A stretch of 34,195 nt of DNA from a bacterium (GCA_035703895.1 DASSXJ010000277.1:1-34195); one strand, 5' to 3'; counted from the first letter of the stretch, positions 1 to 8,284 are shown. Numbers and translations are program-made. Notes: a model not told the origin generated them from the letters alone.

Positions 1-671
1 GTCGCGCAGGCCGTGAAGCCCGCGTTCATGATGAAGTTCTGGCCGAAGACGTGAAACAGCGGGAGGAACAAGGCCAAGCGATCCCGCCGCGTGAAACCCG
101 CGTGGTGGACCGTCGCATACATGTTGGACACGACGTTCCCGTGCGTCAAGACGGTGCCCTTGGGAAACCCCGTCGTGCCCGAGGTATACAGCAGGACGGC
201 AGGGGCATCCGGGTGCATCTCCAGAGCCCCGACCTCAGCGGTCCCTTGGGCCATCCAGCCATCCAAGAGGACGTTGCCCCCAGGGTCGCCTGCGCACACG
301 ATCACGGCCTCCAGCGCGGGGCATTCCCCGCGAGGAATGTTGGGAAGGAGATCGCCAACGGTGAACAGCATCTTCGAGCCCGAGTCGTTGAGAATGTACT
401 TGACTTCATCCGACTTGAAGAGGGCATTGATCGACACGACCACGGCCCCCGATTTCAATGCCGCGACGTAGCACAGCGCGAATGCCGGGGTGTTCGGGAG
501 GTACAACGCCACGCGGTCGCCCGCCTCCACGCCGTGCGCCCTGAGCGCGCTCGCAAGCCGGTTGGCTCCGGTGTTCAGATCGGCATAGCCGATGGACGTC
601 CCTTCGAACAGGATCGCGGGATGGTCGGGGAAGAATCTCGCCGCGCGCTCGACATGCTGGGCGATATTCAC
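1..671 (-). CDS. Acyl-CoA synthetase (AMP-binding), N-terminal part, cut by window edge
   Basis: The reading frame gives the first 223 residues of an adenylate-forming enzyme that would activate a carboxylic acid with ATP and load it onto CoA in the cytoplasm. The family's P-loop, YTSGTTGFPKG, lies at residues 162-172, and a second conserved stretch, LFHVFG, lies near 206-210. The first 110 residues match the usual N-terminal fold (an LFEG..YADL segment, then GDRVALYLPN and INALFKSDEV). The start is GTG at 669-671, preceded by AAGGAGAAGG at 675-684. The adenylation subdomain and catalytic lysine lie beyond base 1. Chain-length preference cannot be judged from this part; long-chain fatty-acid and aromatic-acid ligases share these motifs. 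No stop or frameshift is seen in the visible part. Confidence 0.93.
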   Translation of the reverse strand, partial: MNIAQHVERAARFFPDHPAILFEGTSIGYADLNTGANRLASALRAHGVEAGDRVALYLPNTPAFALCYVAALKSGAVVVSINALFKSDEVKYILNDSGSKMLFTVGDLLPNIPRGECPALEAVIVCAGDPGGNVLLDGWMAQGTAEVGALEMHPDAPAVLLYTSGTTGFPKGTVLTHGNVVSNMYATVHHAGFTRRDRLALFLPLFHVFGQNFIMNAGFTACA

Positions 672-839
672 GAACCTTCTCCTTCACGCGCAAGTTCCCA
701 ACAATCGGGCGCGGGGACGTGTCTGCCGCTCACATCCCTTCCTTGGGCGCATCGAGAGAATCCTGCCGGCTATCGGTGGCGAGCAAACGGTGGCTCGATG
801 GGGCGTGGTGCGCTGAGGCGGTGGGGCGGGGACCGGTGA

Positions 840-1070
840 TTACTTCTCTTTACCTTCGGCCATCTGTGCGATGCTCGCTCCGCGCCGTTCCGGAGGAGTC
901 TCCAGCATCCATCTGACGCCGCCTTCGTCCCATCCGCCTTCCCGGAGGATCAATTCCGCGATGGCGAGGAGACCGTCCCTCGCGGCCTCTTGCAGGGACA
1001 CCCCTTTGCTCTCTGCGAGCGCCGCGTAAAATCCCGCGGCCCATGGTGGGAGGGTAATGTGCACATCCAT
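840..1070 (-). CDS. Small hypothetical protein, 76 aa
   Basis: This is a short acidic soluble protein with no family I can name. It opens with a short beta-like stretch (MDVHITLPPW), followed by two predicted helices around residues 14-45 rich in Ala, Leu and Glu. That beginning, a strand then two helices, is reminiscent of ribbon-helix-helix DNA-binding proteins, but no diagnostic residues are present, so this is only a suggestion. The start ATG at 1068-1070 follows an ACGAAGG sequence at suitable spacing. It lies about 170 bases upstream of the acyl-CoA synthetase on the same strand, and the bases between hold nothing recognisable. No toxin-like partner is next to it. Confidence 0.6.
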   Translation of the reverse strand: MDVHITLPPWAAGFYAALAESKGVSLQEAARDGLLAIAELILREGGWDEGGVRWMLETPPERRGASIAQMAEGKEK

Positions 1071-1186
1071 ATGCCTTCGTCTACCTGTATTGCCCCGCTT
1101 CGCAGGAAATCAGACGGGCAGCCGTCATCGTCTACTGCCGGTCTCGATGAGAGGAACCACGACGGCCGGCCCCGTACCCCTGGAAC

Positions 1187-1534
1187 ATGAGCGCTGAGCC
1201 CCCGCTGCCGAATCAGTCTGATCGGATCCTTGCGGCCCTCGCGTATCCGATATGGATCATCGCCCTCGTCATCGTCTTGACGGACATCAAAAAGGATCCG
1301 TTCATGCGGCATCACGGGTGGCTTGCGCTCTTTTGGGCGATTGCCTGGGTCATCCTTTTGTTCGGATGGGGGATCGTGGCCAGCCTGCCACTCCTCCACT
1401 GGCTGTTCTTCTTCGCCCCCCTCCTCTGGCCCGCGTTTATCATTTCGTCCATCTACTATGCGATCCAAACGTACAATGCCAAGCCGTTTACGATTCCCAT
1501 TGTGAGCGATTGGGCGCAGCGGTATTCCATGTAA
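1187..1534 (+). CDS. Small multi-spanning membrane protein (DUF4870/Tic20-like)
   Basis: This is a 115-residue integral membrane protein. A short polar N-terminus (MSAEPPLPNQSDR) is followed by hydrophobic segments at about residues 14-31, 45-65 and 68-90. A central basic/polar loop contains TDIKKDPFMRHHGW. A helix, then a conserved-looking loop with basic residues and a HHGW-type motif, then two close helices is the pattern of DUF4870 and Tic20-like small membrane proteins, whose function is largely unknown. The assignment rests on pattern memory rather than alignment. It stands alone, divergent from the small gene at 840-1070, with about 115 bases between their starts. Confidence 0.75.
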   Translation: MSAEPPLPNQSDRILAALAYPIWIIALVIVLTDIKKDPFMRHHGWLALFWAIAWVILLFGWGIVASLPLLHWLFFFAPLLWPAFIISSIYYAIQTYNAKPFTIPIVSDWAQRYSM

Positions 1535-1685
1535 GACCCCCGCCGCGTCGAAGCGCTCCCTTCGGCTCTGAAGTCCCTCCCTGCTGCGCCTCTGTGACGT
1601 CCTATATACAGAGGCAAAAGGGCACCCATCTAGACAGGCGAGGCGGACTCGTGGTGACCTCGACTCCATCACGCGGCGAGAAGAC

Positions 1686-1919
1686 ATGCAGTTGCTGCTA
1701 GGACACTGTCCCAGATGCAACCATCGCGTTGGAAGGGTCCGCGGGCAGTTCTACTGCTTGCGCTGCCATGCATTTCCGCTCGATCCCGGCAAAACGGCTC
1801 CCGGAAGCTATCGGGACGAAGAGTTCCCGGATTCCATCTTCTGGTCGGCCGGACGGATCTACGCCTTTTTATATCTGCGTAATCGGCTCGACGACGAAGA
1901 ACGAGACGGTCCCCGATGA
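1686..1919 (+). CDS. Small putative zinc-ribbon protein, 77 aa
   Basis: The N-terminal half carries two CxxC knuckles, HCPRCNH (Cys8 and Cys11) and YCLRCH (Cys24 and Cys27), spaced as in a zinc ribbon. This is the only reason to assign a metal-binding role. The C-terminal half is charged and ends in an acidic/basic tail (LDDEERDGPR) without known motifs. The ATG is preceded by GGCGAGAAG, a modest ribosome-binding site. The gene ends 22 bases before the stop of the convergent Kelch gene. It is too short to classify further; it could be a nucleic-acid-binding or protein-interaction module. Confidence 0.55.
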   Translation: MQLLLGHCPRCNHRVGRVRGQFYCLRCHAFPLDPGKTAPGSYRDEEFPDSIFWSAGRIYAFLYLRNRLDDEERDGPR

Positions 1920-1941
1920 CGCTCGCGGGATAGACGCGCCG

Positions 1942-2910
1942 TCACGGCAATGTGAACATCTCGTTGACGGTCGATGGGCGGCTCCCCCCGTTGACCAGTC
2001 CTCCCGCGGGGATGCAGATGGCGTTGCCCACGGTTGCCGCGCCCGTCCCGTGACGAGGCGTCAGCATCGGCTGCATCGTCGTCCACCGGTCCGTGGTCGG
2101 GTCGTACGCCTCGTTCTCCGAAAATACGCCGCCGGCCCGCTCGCCGCCGAACACGAAGATCCATCCATTGAGGACGGCCGCGGCCACGCCGCTGCGCGAG
2201 GTGGGCAGCGGAGCCCGCGGCAGCCAGGAATCGCCGGACGAATCATACATGTCGTGCAGGCTCGTGTTGTATTCAAAGGTGTTGAACCGGCCGCCGATCG
2301 CGTGAATCCTCCCCCCCACCACGACCAGCCCCAGGTGATCGCGGCCCTCCGGCAGCGGCGCGCGCTGGGCCCACGCGTTCGTCGTGGGATCATAGACTTG
2401 GTGGACCCCGACGCTGACCACGTCCCGGCCGCCGATGATGTGGAGCTTCCCCCCAAGCTCCACCGCGGCGGCGGCGCCGAGCTTCTGCGGAAGAGGTGCG
2501 AGCGCCCGCCACCGGTCCTGCGCGACGTCATACTCATTGGCATCGGCCACGGCGTTTCGGTTCTGCTCGATGAAGCCTCCGAAGGCGTACACCCTGCCGT
2601 TGAACCCCACCGTGACGACATGATTCAATCCGCGGGGCATGGGGGCACGATCCCGCCATGTGTTTGAGGCCGCATCGTACTCTTGATTGAAGGGCTGGTC
2701 CACACGGCCGCCGGCATAGCCGCCGAGCACATAGACCTTCCCGCCGGCTGTGGCCACTCCGACCTCGGCGCGGGCCAGTGAGAGCGGTGCCTTGGTAAGC
2801 CACCGGCCTCGCCCAGACGGCGTGGCAGCGTTCGCGGCCGGCGTGCCGGCCAGTGCGGCGCCCGACCATCCCCAGGCCACTCCCCCGGCGAGGAAGGCCC
2901 GGCGCGTCAT
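1942..2910 (-). CDS. Exported Kelch-repeat beta-propeller protein
   Basis: This 322-residue protein has a Tat-like signal (MTRRAFLAGG, then an Ala-rich stretch ending near residue 28) and about six Kelch repeats. The repeats begin near residues 59, 107, 156, 202, 251 and 298, each with a GG doublet after a hydrophobic strand (VYVLGG, VYAFGG, LHIIGG, IHAIGG, IFVFGG) and most with a later YD...W signature. Six blades would close one propeller. Kelch propellers mainly bind proteins or sugars; some are oxidases, but no oxidase motif is visible. A longer reading frame begins at 3006, but the ATG at 2910 has a CGAGGAT site and gives a proper signal peptide. It starts 16 bases after the VOC dioxygenase stop and is probably co-transcribed with it. 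Confidence 0.88.
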   Translation of the reverse strand: MTRRAFLAGGVAWGWSGAALAGTPAANAATPSGRGRWLTKAPLSLARAEVGVATAGGKVYVLGGYAGGRVDQPFNQEYDAASNTWRDRAPMPRGLNHVVTVGFNGRVYAFGGFIEQNRNAVADANEYDVAQDRWRALAPLPQKLGAAAAVELGGKLHIIGGRDVVSVGVHQVYDPTTNAWAQRAPLPEGRDHLGLVVVGGRIHAIGGRFNTFEYNTSLHDMYDSSGDSWLPRAPLPTSRSGVAAAVLNGWIFVFGGERAGGVFSENEAYDPTTDRWTTMQPMLTPRHGTGAATVGNAICIPAGGLVNGGSRPSTVNEMFTLP

Positions 2911-2926
2911 TGGTGCGATCCTCGGG

Positions 2927-3796
2927 CTACGCTTCGAGCACGTCAACGCGGACGCCCGAGGGATCAGTGACCGCGATGGCCTTCCCGGCATCTTCGAATG
3001 GCACACGGCGATCGCGCAGGTGCGCCCGAAGCGGCTCGAGCATGTCGGCCGGGATGGCCCACGCGTACCGCATCAGGCCGGTTGCCCCTTCTGGTGAGCG
3101 CCGGCCTTGCGCCCACGTGTTGAGGCCAACATGGTGATGGTAGCCTCCCACAGAGAGAAACAGCGCCCCGGGGTACGAGCGCTGCGTCACGTCCAAGCCC
3201 AGCCCGCCCGCATAGAAGCGTTCCCCCTCGGCTAGATCCCCGACGTGCAGGTGGATGTGACCAAATCGCGTTGCGGGGGAAAGCGGACCCGACGCTTCCG
3301 TTTCCCGGAGCAGGCCGGCCATGTCCAACGGCTTGGTCACCATCTCAACCCCGCTGGGACCGACGGACCATGCGTCCTTGGGGCGGTCCCGGTAGAGCTC
3401 GATCCCGTTCCCCTCAGGATCCCTGAGATACACCGCTTCGGATACCCCGTGGTCGCTGGCGCCGTCGATCCGCCTCTTCGCTTCGAGAAACCGGCGGATC
3501 ACGGCGGCAAGGGAGGCGCGATCGGGCTGCAGGAGCGCGAAGTGGTAGAGCCCGATGGACGGGTGGATATGCTTGGGTGCTCCGGGGTCGTGGACGAGTT
3601 CGAGCGTGAGCGCCCTCCCGTTCGGCGCCAACTCGACGCGGCTGGCGTCCCGCTTGCGGACGGGCATCCCAAGGGATTCGGAGTAGAAGGGCAGGACTGC
3701 TTCAAGATCCCGGACCCGCAGCGCAAGCCCGCGCAGAACGGACGCGGCCGGCAGGCGGAATGCGGTACCGGCGTGCGAAGCGACTCGAGAGCTCAT
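2927..3796 (-). CDS. Two-domain VOC (glyoxalase/extradiol dioxygenase) protein
   Basis: Two vicinal-oxygen-chelate modules lie in tandem, giving about 289 residues, the layout of CatE-like catechol 2,3-dioxygenases. With residues counted from the GTG at 3821-3823, module one spans about 30-145, with a candidate metal His in GLYHFALL (His94) and Glu in GNGIELYRD (Glu142). Module two spans about 186-298, with GHIHLHVGDL (His189) and a HHHVGLNTW run. The likely reaction is Fe- or Mn-dependent ring cleavage of a catechol-type substrate in the cytoplasm, but VOC members also include isomerases and resistance proteins. I chose ATG at 3794-3796 as start; an in-frame GTG at 3823 adds nine residues but has no ribosome-binding site. 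It leads a two-gene unit with the Kelch gene. Confidence 0.88.
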   Translation of the reverse strand: MSSRVASHAGTAFRLPAASVLRGLALRVRDLEAVLPFYSESLGMPVRKRDASRVELAPNGRALTLELVHDPGAPKHIHPSIGLYHFALLQPDRASLAAVIRRFLEAKRRIDGASDHGVSEAVYLRDPEGNGIELYRDRPKDAWSVGPSGVEMVTKPLDMAGLLRETEASGPLSPATRFGHIHLHVGDLAEGERFYAGGLGLDVTQRSYPGALFLSVGGYHHHVGLNTWAQGRRSPEGATGLMRYAWAIPADMLEPLRAHLRDRRVPFEDAGKAIAVTDPSGVRVDVLEA

Positions 3797-3919
3797 GTTG
3801 GTGTCGACAGACTCCTCGCTCACAGGCGAAGTGATGGATTCGGTCCGAGATTTGCGCGGTCCTCCCGTGACCCTGCACCATCGAGGACCAGAGGTGGAGT
3901 GAACTTCGCGTCCAAGTGA

Positions 3920-3940
3920 TATAATGTGTGATGAAAGGAG
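3920..3940 (+). promoter_or_regulatory. Perfect -10 box and adjacent ribosome-binding site
   Basis: A consensus TATAAT lies at 3920-3925 and an AAAGGAG Shine-Dalgarno at 3934-3940. Transcription would begin near 3932, so the mRNA leader would be only about 17 bases before the ATG at 3949. No good -35 hexamer is seen at the expected place. Confidence 0.5.
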
Positions 3941-3948
3941 TCACTCAG

Positions 3949-4446
3949 ATGCTAAAGGGAAGAATGGGTGTGCTGACCGGCGTAGCTGTTGTTGCGACGT
4001 TCGCGGTCGGGCTCGTCCAAACCCCGGCAGCATTCGCGGATGTGCCATCCCCTGCGGGAACGGTGGGTGGAGGGATCATCATCTTCGCGCCGGCCCCCGT
4101 TGTGGCTCCCCTGGTGGCACCCTCCAGTCCGTCCCTCGTCGCGCCGCGGGGCGGGCTCACCGTGCCGGTCCCGACGACCCCCAACGCGCCCGGCCCAGCC
4201 CTCGCGAACATCATGCTCCTGACGCCGACGCCGGCCACCGGCTCATTGGTGGTGCCCCTGTCGGGACCGACATTCACACAACTTCAACTCGTGATCCCTG
4301 GGCCGAATCCGGCCCAGAATACGACCGTCGGCCTCCAACAACTCCTCAGCACGCTGCTCGCGTCTCCTGTGAAGGGGAGCTCGGGCACGTCCTCTTACGG
4401 AACCCCTGTCATTCCGATCACCGTCTACGCATTGCCGTCTAGGTGA
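3949..4446 (+). CDS. Secreted Pro/Val/Thr-rich hypothetical protein
   Basis: The product is a 165-residue protein with a typical signal peptide (a basic MLKGRMG start, then a hydrophobic core, ending near TPAAFA). The mature part is rich in Pro, Val, Ala and Thr with repeated PxxVAP and PTTP-like stretches, and has no Cys. This composition suggests an extended wall- or surface-associated protein. No catalytic motif or known domain is visible. The start at 3949 is fixed by AAAGGAG eight bases upstream; the in-frame ATGs at 3928 and 3931 lack such a site. It is followed by the muramidase gene on the same strand about 100 bases later, so a shared role at the cell wall is possible but unproven. 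Confidence 0.75.
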   Translation: MLKGRMGVLTGVAVVATFAVGLVQTPAAFADVPSPAGTVGGGIIIFAPAPVVAPLVAPSSPSLVAPRGGLTVPVPTTPNAPGPALANIMLLTPTPATGSLVVPLSGPTFTQLQLVIPGPNPAQNTTVGLQQLLSTLLASPVKGSSGTSSYGTPVIPITVYALPSR

Positions 4447-4477
4447 AGAACGAGGTACACCGGTAGCGCCCACGCCC

Positions 4478-4492
4478 CTCTTACGGTAAGAG
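4478..4492 (+). promoter_or_regulatory. Near-perfect inverted repeat upstream of the muramidase gene
   Basis: CTCTTACGGTAAGAG has two 7-base arms around a central G. It lies about 55 bases before the start of the NamZ-like gene, where an operator would sit. It could also form a 6-bp hairpin, but no T-run follows, so a binding site is more likely than a terminator. Confidence 0.35.
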
Positions 4493-4547
4493 CTCCACGG
4501 CCGGGTGATTCTATCGAGCGTCCTGTAGGTTCGACGGAGTGCCGGCG

Positions 4548-5813
4548 GTGACGAGCCGGTGGGATCGCCTGACTCGGCGTCAATTCCTGCACTCGGCCGG
4601 GGTGATGGGATTGACATCCCCCGCTATCCATCCCGCTCCTCCAAAGGCGGAGGTCAACGGAATGGTGCGGACGGGACTCGAGGTGTTCATCAGGAATCCC
4701 CCTGCCGCGCTGCGCGGCAAGCGTGTGGGGCTCATTACGAACCCGAGCGGCGTTGATCCCAACTTCCGGAGTACCGTGGACCTCTTGGCGGCACGCCGCG
4801 ACCCCCATCTCGTCGCGCTTTTTGGGCCGGAACACAGTATCCGCGGAAACGCCGGCGACACCATCCCAGATACCGTGGACGCCAGGACTGGGCTTCCGGT
4901 CTACAGTCTCTACGGCGACGCGAAGGGCCCGACTCCGGCTATGCTCGACGGCCTTGACGCACTCATCTTCGACATTCAAGACATTGGTGCCCGTTTCTAC
5001 ACGTACATCTCAACCATGGCGTTGGCCATGAAGGCAGCGGCGGGGAGCGGGATCCGTTTCGTCGTCCTCGATCGGCCCAACCCATTAGGAGGACAGATGG
5101 TGGGGGGCCCTGTTCTGGATCCACCCTGGAGCTCGTTCATCGGCATGTATCCCATTCCCATCATGCACGGGATGACGATCGGAGAGCTGGCCCAACTCTT
5201 CAACAACGAATACGGCATCGGTGCCGATCTTCTCGTCGTCCCAATGGACGGCTGGCAGCGGTCGATGTGGTTTGACGACACCGAACTCCCCTGGGTGATC
5301 ACTTCCCCCAACATTCCACACTTCCAAACGGCGATCTTGTACCCGGCCCTGGGGCCGGTTGGCGACACCAACCTTTCGGTAGGAGTGGGCACCACAAAAC
5401 CATTTGAGTTTGTCGGCGCGGCCTACGCTCAGCCGTGGCGCCTCCGAGCGGCACTAGAGGCCCGTCATCCCGGGGGGGTCGCCTTCCGGGAAGCCTACTG
5501 GCGGGGGGCGCCATGCCCGTCCGCAAGTGGATTCGAGTACGGGGGCGTCGAAATCCGTGTGATTGATCGAACAGCCTATCGCCCGGTGCATCTCATGATG
5601 CAAATCCTTGACGCCGTGGTGCGACTCTATCCGGACGAGTTCGAGTGGGGCGCGGCGCATGGGGACCGGTACACCTTCGATTTGGAGATGGGCACCGACC
5701 AGGTCCGGCGGGACCTCACCGCGGGGAAGGTGCCGCAGCAGATCGAGGCAGACTGGCAGCCGAAGCTCACGGACTTCCAGAGGATCAGAACTCAATACCT
5801 GCTGTACCGCTGA
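4548..5813 (+). CDS. namZ: Exo-beta-N-acetylmuramidase NamZ-like (DUF1343) protein, Tat-exported
   Basis: A 421-residue protein of the DUF1343 family, whose characterised members (NamZ, GH171) release N-acetylmuramic acid from the ends of peptidoglycan fragments. Family hallmarks are present: GLITNPSGVDP near residue 63, FGPEHSIRGNAGD near 91, the LPVYSLYG segment, IFDIQDIGARFYTYI near 140, LDRPNPLGG, and MHGMTIGELA. The N-terminus carries a twin-arginine motif (LTRRQFLHSAG), so export in folded form is expected. I placed the start at GTG 4548 because GGAG at 4536-4539 is eight bases away; GTG 4539 would add three residues and overlap that GGAG. No partner amidase, glucosaminidase or MurNAc kinase gene is nearby. 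Confidence 0.9.
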   Translation: MTSRWDRLTRRQFLHSAGVMGLTSPAIHPAPPKAEVNGMVRTGLEVFIRNPPAALRGKRVGLITNPSGVDPNFRSTVDLLAARRDPHLVALFGPEHSIRGNAGDTIPDTVDARTGLPVYSLYGDAKGPTPAMLDGLDALIFDIQDIGARFYTYISTMALAMKAAAGSGIRFVVLDRPNPLGGQMVGGPVLDPPWSSFIGMYPIPIMHGMTIGELAQLFNNEYGIGADLLVVPMDGWQRSMWFDDTELPWVITSPNIPHFQTAILYPALGPVGDTNLSVGVGTTKPFEFVGAAYAQPWRLRAALEARHPGGVAFREAYWRGAPCPSASGFEYGGVEIRVIDRTAYRPVHLMMQILDAVVRLYPDEFEWGAAHGDRYTFDLEMGTDQVRRDLTAGKVPQQIEADWQPKLTDFQRIRTQYLLYR

Positions 5814-5839
5814 CCGTTCGGATCAGTCGGAAACCCGGA

Positions 5840-6535
5840 TCACGGTCGGCCGGCGGCCAGGATGTCAATATGCCTGATCTTCACTGGGTCGAGTGGCCGG
5901 TCGCCCGGATCGCGCGGCATGCGCGCGATCCGCTTCACGAGCTCCACAGAATTTTCATCGCACTGGCCAAAGATGGTATAGCCGGTTCCTTTGGGAACGA
6001 GGCGGGACCCCCGCTGACATCCGCCCTCGTCAAGACAAGGGTTCAGGCCAGGCTGTGCTTTTTCCGTGATGAAGAATTGCGAGCCGTTCGTGTTGGGGCC
6101 GGCATTCGCCATGGCAAGACGCCCTGGACGATCAAAGAGCAGGTCGGCATGCAGTTCGTCTTCAAATTTGTACCCCGGGCCTCCTGTACCCGTCCCCAGC
6201 GGATCGCCGCCCTGGATCATGAACTCCGGGATGACGCGATGGAAAATGACCCCGTCATAAAACGGATGGTTGTGTTCAACTTTGCGGGTGCCGGGGTGGA
6301 TCCAGTCCTTCTTGCCTGTAGCTAGACCAATAAAATTGGCGACCGTCTTGGGAGCCTTGTCAGGGAACAGCTCGCATCTCAGATCGCCCGCCGTGGTGTG
6401 AATGATGGCCGTGGGACGGACAGCGCTGTTGCTTGCGGCCATGGCCGGTGCGGCAAGGGTCAGAAACAGGAAAAACATCATGAGCACGCCGCAGCATCGC
6501 GCTTCATGCGTGTGTCGAAACGACGAGGCTTGCAT
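5840..6535 (-). CDS. Secreted cyclophilin-type peptidyl-prolyl isomerase
   Basis: The 231-residue protein has an N-terminal signal (hydrophobic [17 protein letters not shown], cleavage near residue 33) and one cyclophilin domain. It would speed cis-trans isomerisation of prolyl bonds during folding of exported proteins. The active-site stretch [15 protein letters not shown] is at 98-112 with the catalytic Arg at 100, and GSQFFIT follows at 151-157. An insertion with two Cys ([11 protein letters not shown], about 166-175) might form a disulfide. The first ATG (6533-6535) is preceded by GGGAGG at a rather long distance; an ATG near residue 19 would still leave a shorter signal. The gene converges on the NamZ gene with 26 bases between their stops. 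Confidence 0.94.
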   Translation of the reverse strand: MQASSFRHTHEARCCGVLMMFFLFLTLAAPAMAASNSAVRPTAIIHTTAGDLRCELFPDKAPKTVANFIGLATGKKDWIHPGTRKVEHNHPFYDGVIFHRVIPEFMIQGGDPLGTGTGGPGYKFEDELHADLLFDRPGRLAMANAGPNTNGSQFFITEKAQPGLNPCLDEGGCQRGSRLVPKGTGYTIFGQCDENSVELVKRIARMPRDPGDRPLDPVKIRHIDILAAGRP

Positions 6536-6768
6536 ACGTCACTGTCATCCTCCCAGCGCGTGACCAGACAACGGCGGAACGAGCGATCACGATCAGAAAA
6601 TGTCCGGGTGTCATTTTCGTGGACGAAAGGCAAATCCCTCGTCGCGGCTATTCCAGGATAGGCCGCTCGAATGGGCCGCCGAGGCCCGGGAGGTTTGTGA
6701 ACCGCTTCATCGCCCCATCGTCCTCCGTCGTCTAGGATGCCGGTATAACCGCGGGGGAGGAAGACCCG

Positions 6769-8127
6769 ATGATGCGCAGAGCCATCCTCTCAACAATCCT
6801 GAGTGCCGCCCTAGCGGCGTCGCTGTTCGTCGCGCCCGGCCACGCCGCGGTCCCATTGACCGTGCGCCTCTCGCGCCCCCAGATGGTCGGGCACGGGCGG
6901 GTGCGGGTCGATGTCACGATCGCGGGGCTCCATCCCGAACTCCATCCCACCATCCAGAGCAATGCCACGCTGAACGGCCAACCGATCCAAGGGCAGGCTC
7001 TGCCGGTGATCGCCTCCCGCATCCCCACGTTCATTGATCTGCCGGCGGGCCGGATTCGAATCGGGGGCGACGCGTCCGTGGGAGAGTTCACGCCGGTGCC
7101 CCCGCTCGAGGACAACATGCCCGCAGTCATCGAGGTGACGGTGCGCCAGGGCGATGAGGTGGCCACCGCTCGACAGATGGGCGTGCTGCTCTTGCCCACC
7201 ATCATCGTCCCCGGCTACCTGAACGATATGACCGGGACGCCGGGCCCGGCGATCATGACGGTTCTCGAACAGCGGGGCTATCGTGCTGCGGCGCCGTCGC
7301 CCACCCTGTTCTGGTTCACGTATCCCTCCCGGAGGCTCAGCCTGCAAGACGGCGCGCGGGCCCTTGCGACCTATGTTCGTGACGTCGTGCTTCCCACAAC
7401 GTACGCCGCTCGTATCAATGTCGTGGGGTACAGTCTGGGGGGCCTCCTGACGCGGTGGAACCTCACGTTCGAACCCGGATGGGGCCGGCTCGTGAACCGG
7501 TTCGTGATGGTCGGGGTGCCGAACGAGGGGGCGGTGATGCCTTATGTCGACGGGTGGTATCCTCTGGCCGCTCCGTGGACACGGACCCCCGCGGCCCGCA
7601 GTCTGCTCCCGACGTTCCCCTTCTGGCGTCCGGCGTCCAACGGACCGTGGGGCTACCCGGAGGACGCTCAGAACCCGGTACTGGCGTACCTCAATGCGCA
7701 TCCGTTGCCTGGCGGGATCCGAACCTACGCCTTCTACGGGAATCGGCAACCCGATCCCGACGGCCGCGGTACCTGGGCTGGGATCACAGGCCGGCTGCCG
7801 AAGGCCGGGTTCTCCTCCGGGCCCGGCGACGGGATCGTGCTGGTCGCCAGCGCGCTCGGGTTGCCCATCAACGGCGGCGCCGGCGTGCCCGGTCTGGCCG
7901 ACCATCTCGTCATGAAGGTGGATCTTGGAAACGTCCGCCACCTGTCGCTTCTGGAGGCGGCGATCGCGCGGGTTGCGGATGTGTTAACCGATCGAGATCA
8001 GGAGAGTGGAAGGTGTCTTGCGGCGTTTGGGAGGAGTTCAGCGAAACTCCTCGCTCTTGTTTTCAGTCCGCACCAGACGAATGACCGATGCAAAAGTCTC
8101 GCGAGCCAGAGTCACCGCCTAAGATAA
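6769..8127 (+). CDS. Secreted alpha/beta-hydrolase (lipase-like)
   Basis: This 452-residue protein has a signal peptide (MMRRAILSTILSAALAASLF, cleavage after about residue 27). It continues with a beta-rich N-terminal region to about residue 140, then an alpha/beta-hydrolase domain. The nucleophile elbow is GYSLGG with Ser222. A plausible triad is completed by Asp354 (GPGDGIVLV) and His391 (VRHLSLL). The strand and loop IIVPGYLNDM near 145-154 would supply the oxyanion hole. It probably hydrolyses lipid or other esters outside the cytoplasm; the substrate cannot be read. The last 45 residues look unlike the rest and may be a disordered tail. GGGGGAGGAAG just before the ATG fixes the start. 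Confidence 0.85.
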   Translation: MMRRAILSTILSAALAASLFVAPGHAAVPLTVRLSRPQMVGHGRVRVDVTIAGLHPELHPTIQSNATLNGQPIQGQALPVIASRIPTFIDLPAGRIRIGGDASVGEFTPVPPLEDNMPAVIEVTVRQGDEVATARQMGVLLLPTIIVPGYLNDMTGTPGPAIMTVLEQRGYRAAAPSPTLFWFTYPSRRLSLQDGARALATYVRDVVLPTTYAARINVVGYSLGGLLTRWNLTFEPGWGRLVNRFVMVGVPNEGAVMPYVDGWYPLAAPWTRTPAARSLLPTFPFWRPASNGPWGYPEDAQNPVLAYLNAHPLPGGIRTYAFYGNRQPDPDGRGTWAGITGRLPKAGFSSGPGDGIVLVASALGLPINGGAGVPGLADHLVMKVDLGNVRHLSLLEAAIARVADVLTDRDQESGRCLAAFGRSSAKLLALVFSPHQTNDRCKSLASQSHRLR

Positions 8128-8159
8128 GACGTTGCCATGGCGGCCGGGACGGATACGCC

Positions 8160-8188
8160 TTGATCTCTCCGAAGAGGTATGTTATATA
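8160..8188 (+). promoter_or_regulatory. Candidate sigma70 promoter for the ANTAR regulator
   Basis: TTGATC at 8160-8165 and TATATA at 8183-8188 are separated by 17 bases. A transcript from here would carry a leader of about 210 bases before the ATG at 8407. The surrounding bases are AT-rich for this window. Confidence 0.45.
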
Positions 8189-8236
8189 CTGTTTGACGGC
8201 GAGTCCGCTCCCTTGATACCCCGCGGATACGTCTGA

Positions 8237-8284
8237 GAAGCCGGCCATGAAGCCTTCGGCGCGCTCTGGAGCGCCGAGGGCTTC
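8237..8284 (+). promoter_or_regulatory. Leader hairpin with a competing arm, upstream of the ANTAR regulator
   Basis: A 14-bp hairpin occupies 8249-8284: GAAGCCTTCGGCGC pairs with GCGCCGAGGGCTTC through one U-G pair around an 8-base loop. A second copy of GAAGCC at 8237-8242 could pair with the same GGCTTC (8279-8284) instead. The two folds exclude each other, the usual layout of a transcription or translation switch. No T-run follows, so it is not a plain terminator. Because the downstream protein has an RNA-binding ANTAR domain, self-regulation through this leader is possible. Confidence 0.45.

Noticed and set aside
51-839. 262-codon open frame on the plus strand
   Set aside because: It is antisense to the acyl-CoA synthetase, whose P-loop motif is intact.
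7050-7075. GGATTCGAATC resembling a tRNA T-arm
   Set aside because: It is inside the lipase coding frame and no acceptor or anticodon arm surrounds it.
6811-7941. 376-codon open frame on the minus strand
   Set aside because: It is antisense to the lipase gene, whose signal peptide and triad are clear. The antisense product has the low-complexity composition of a shadow.
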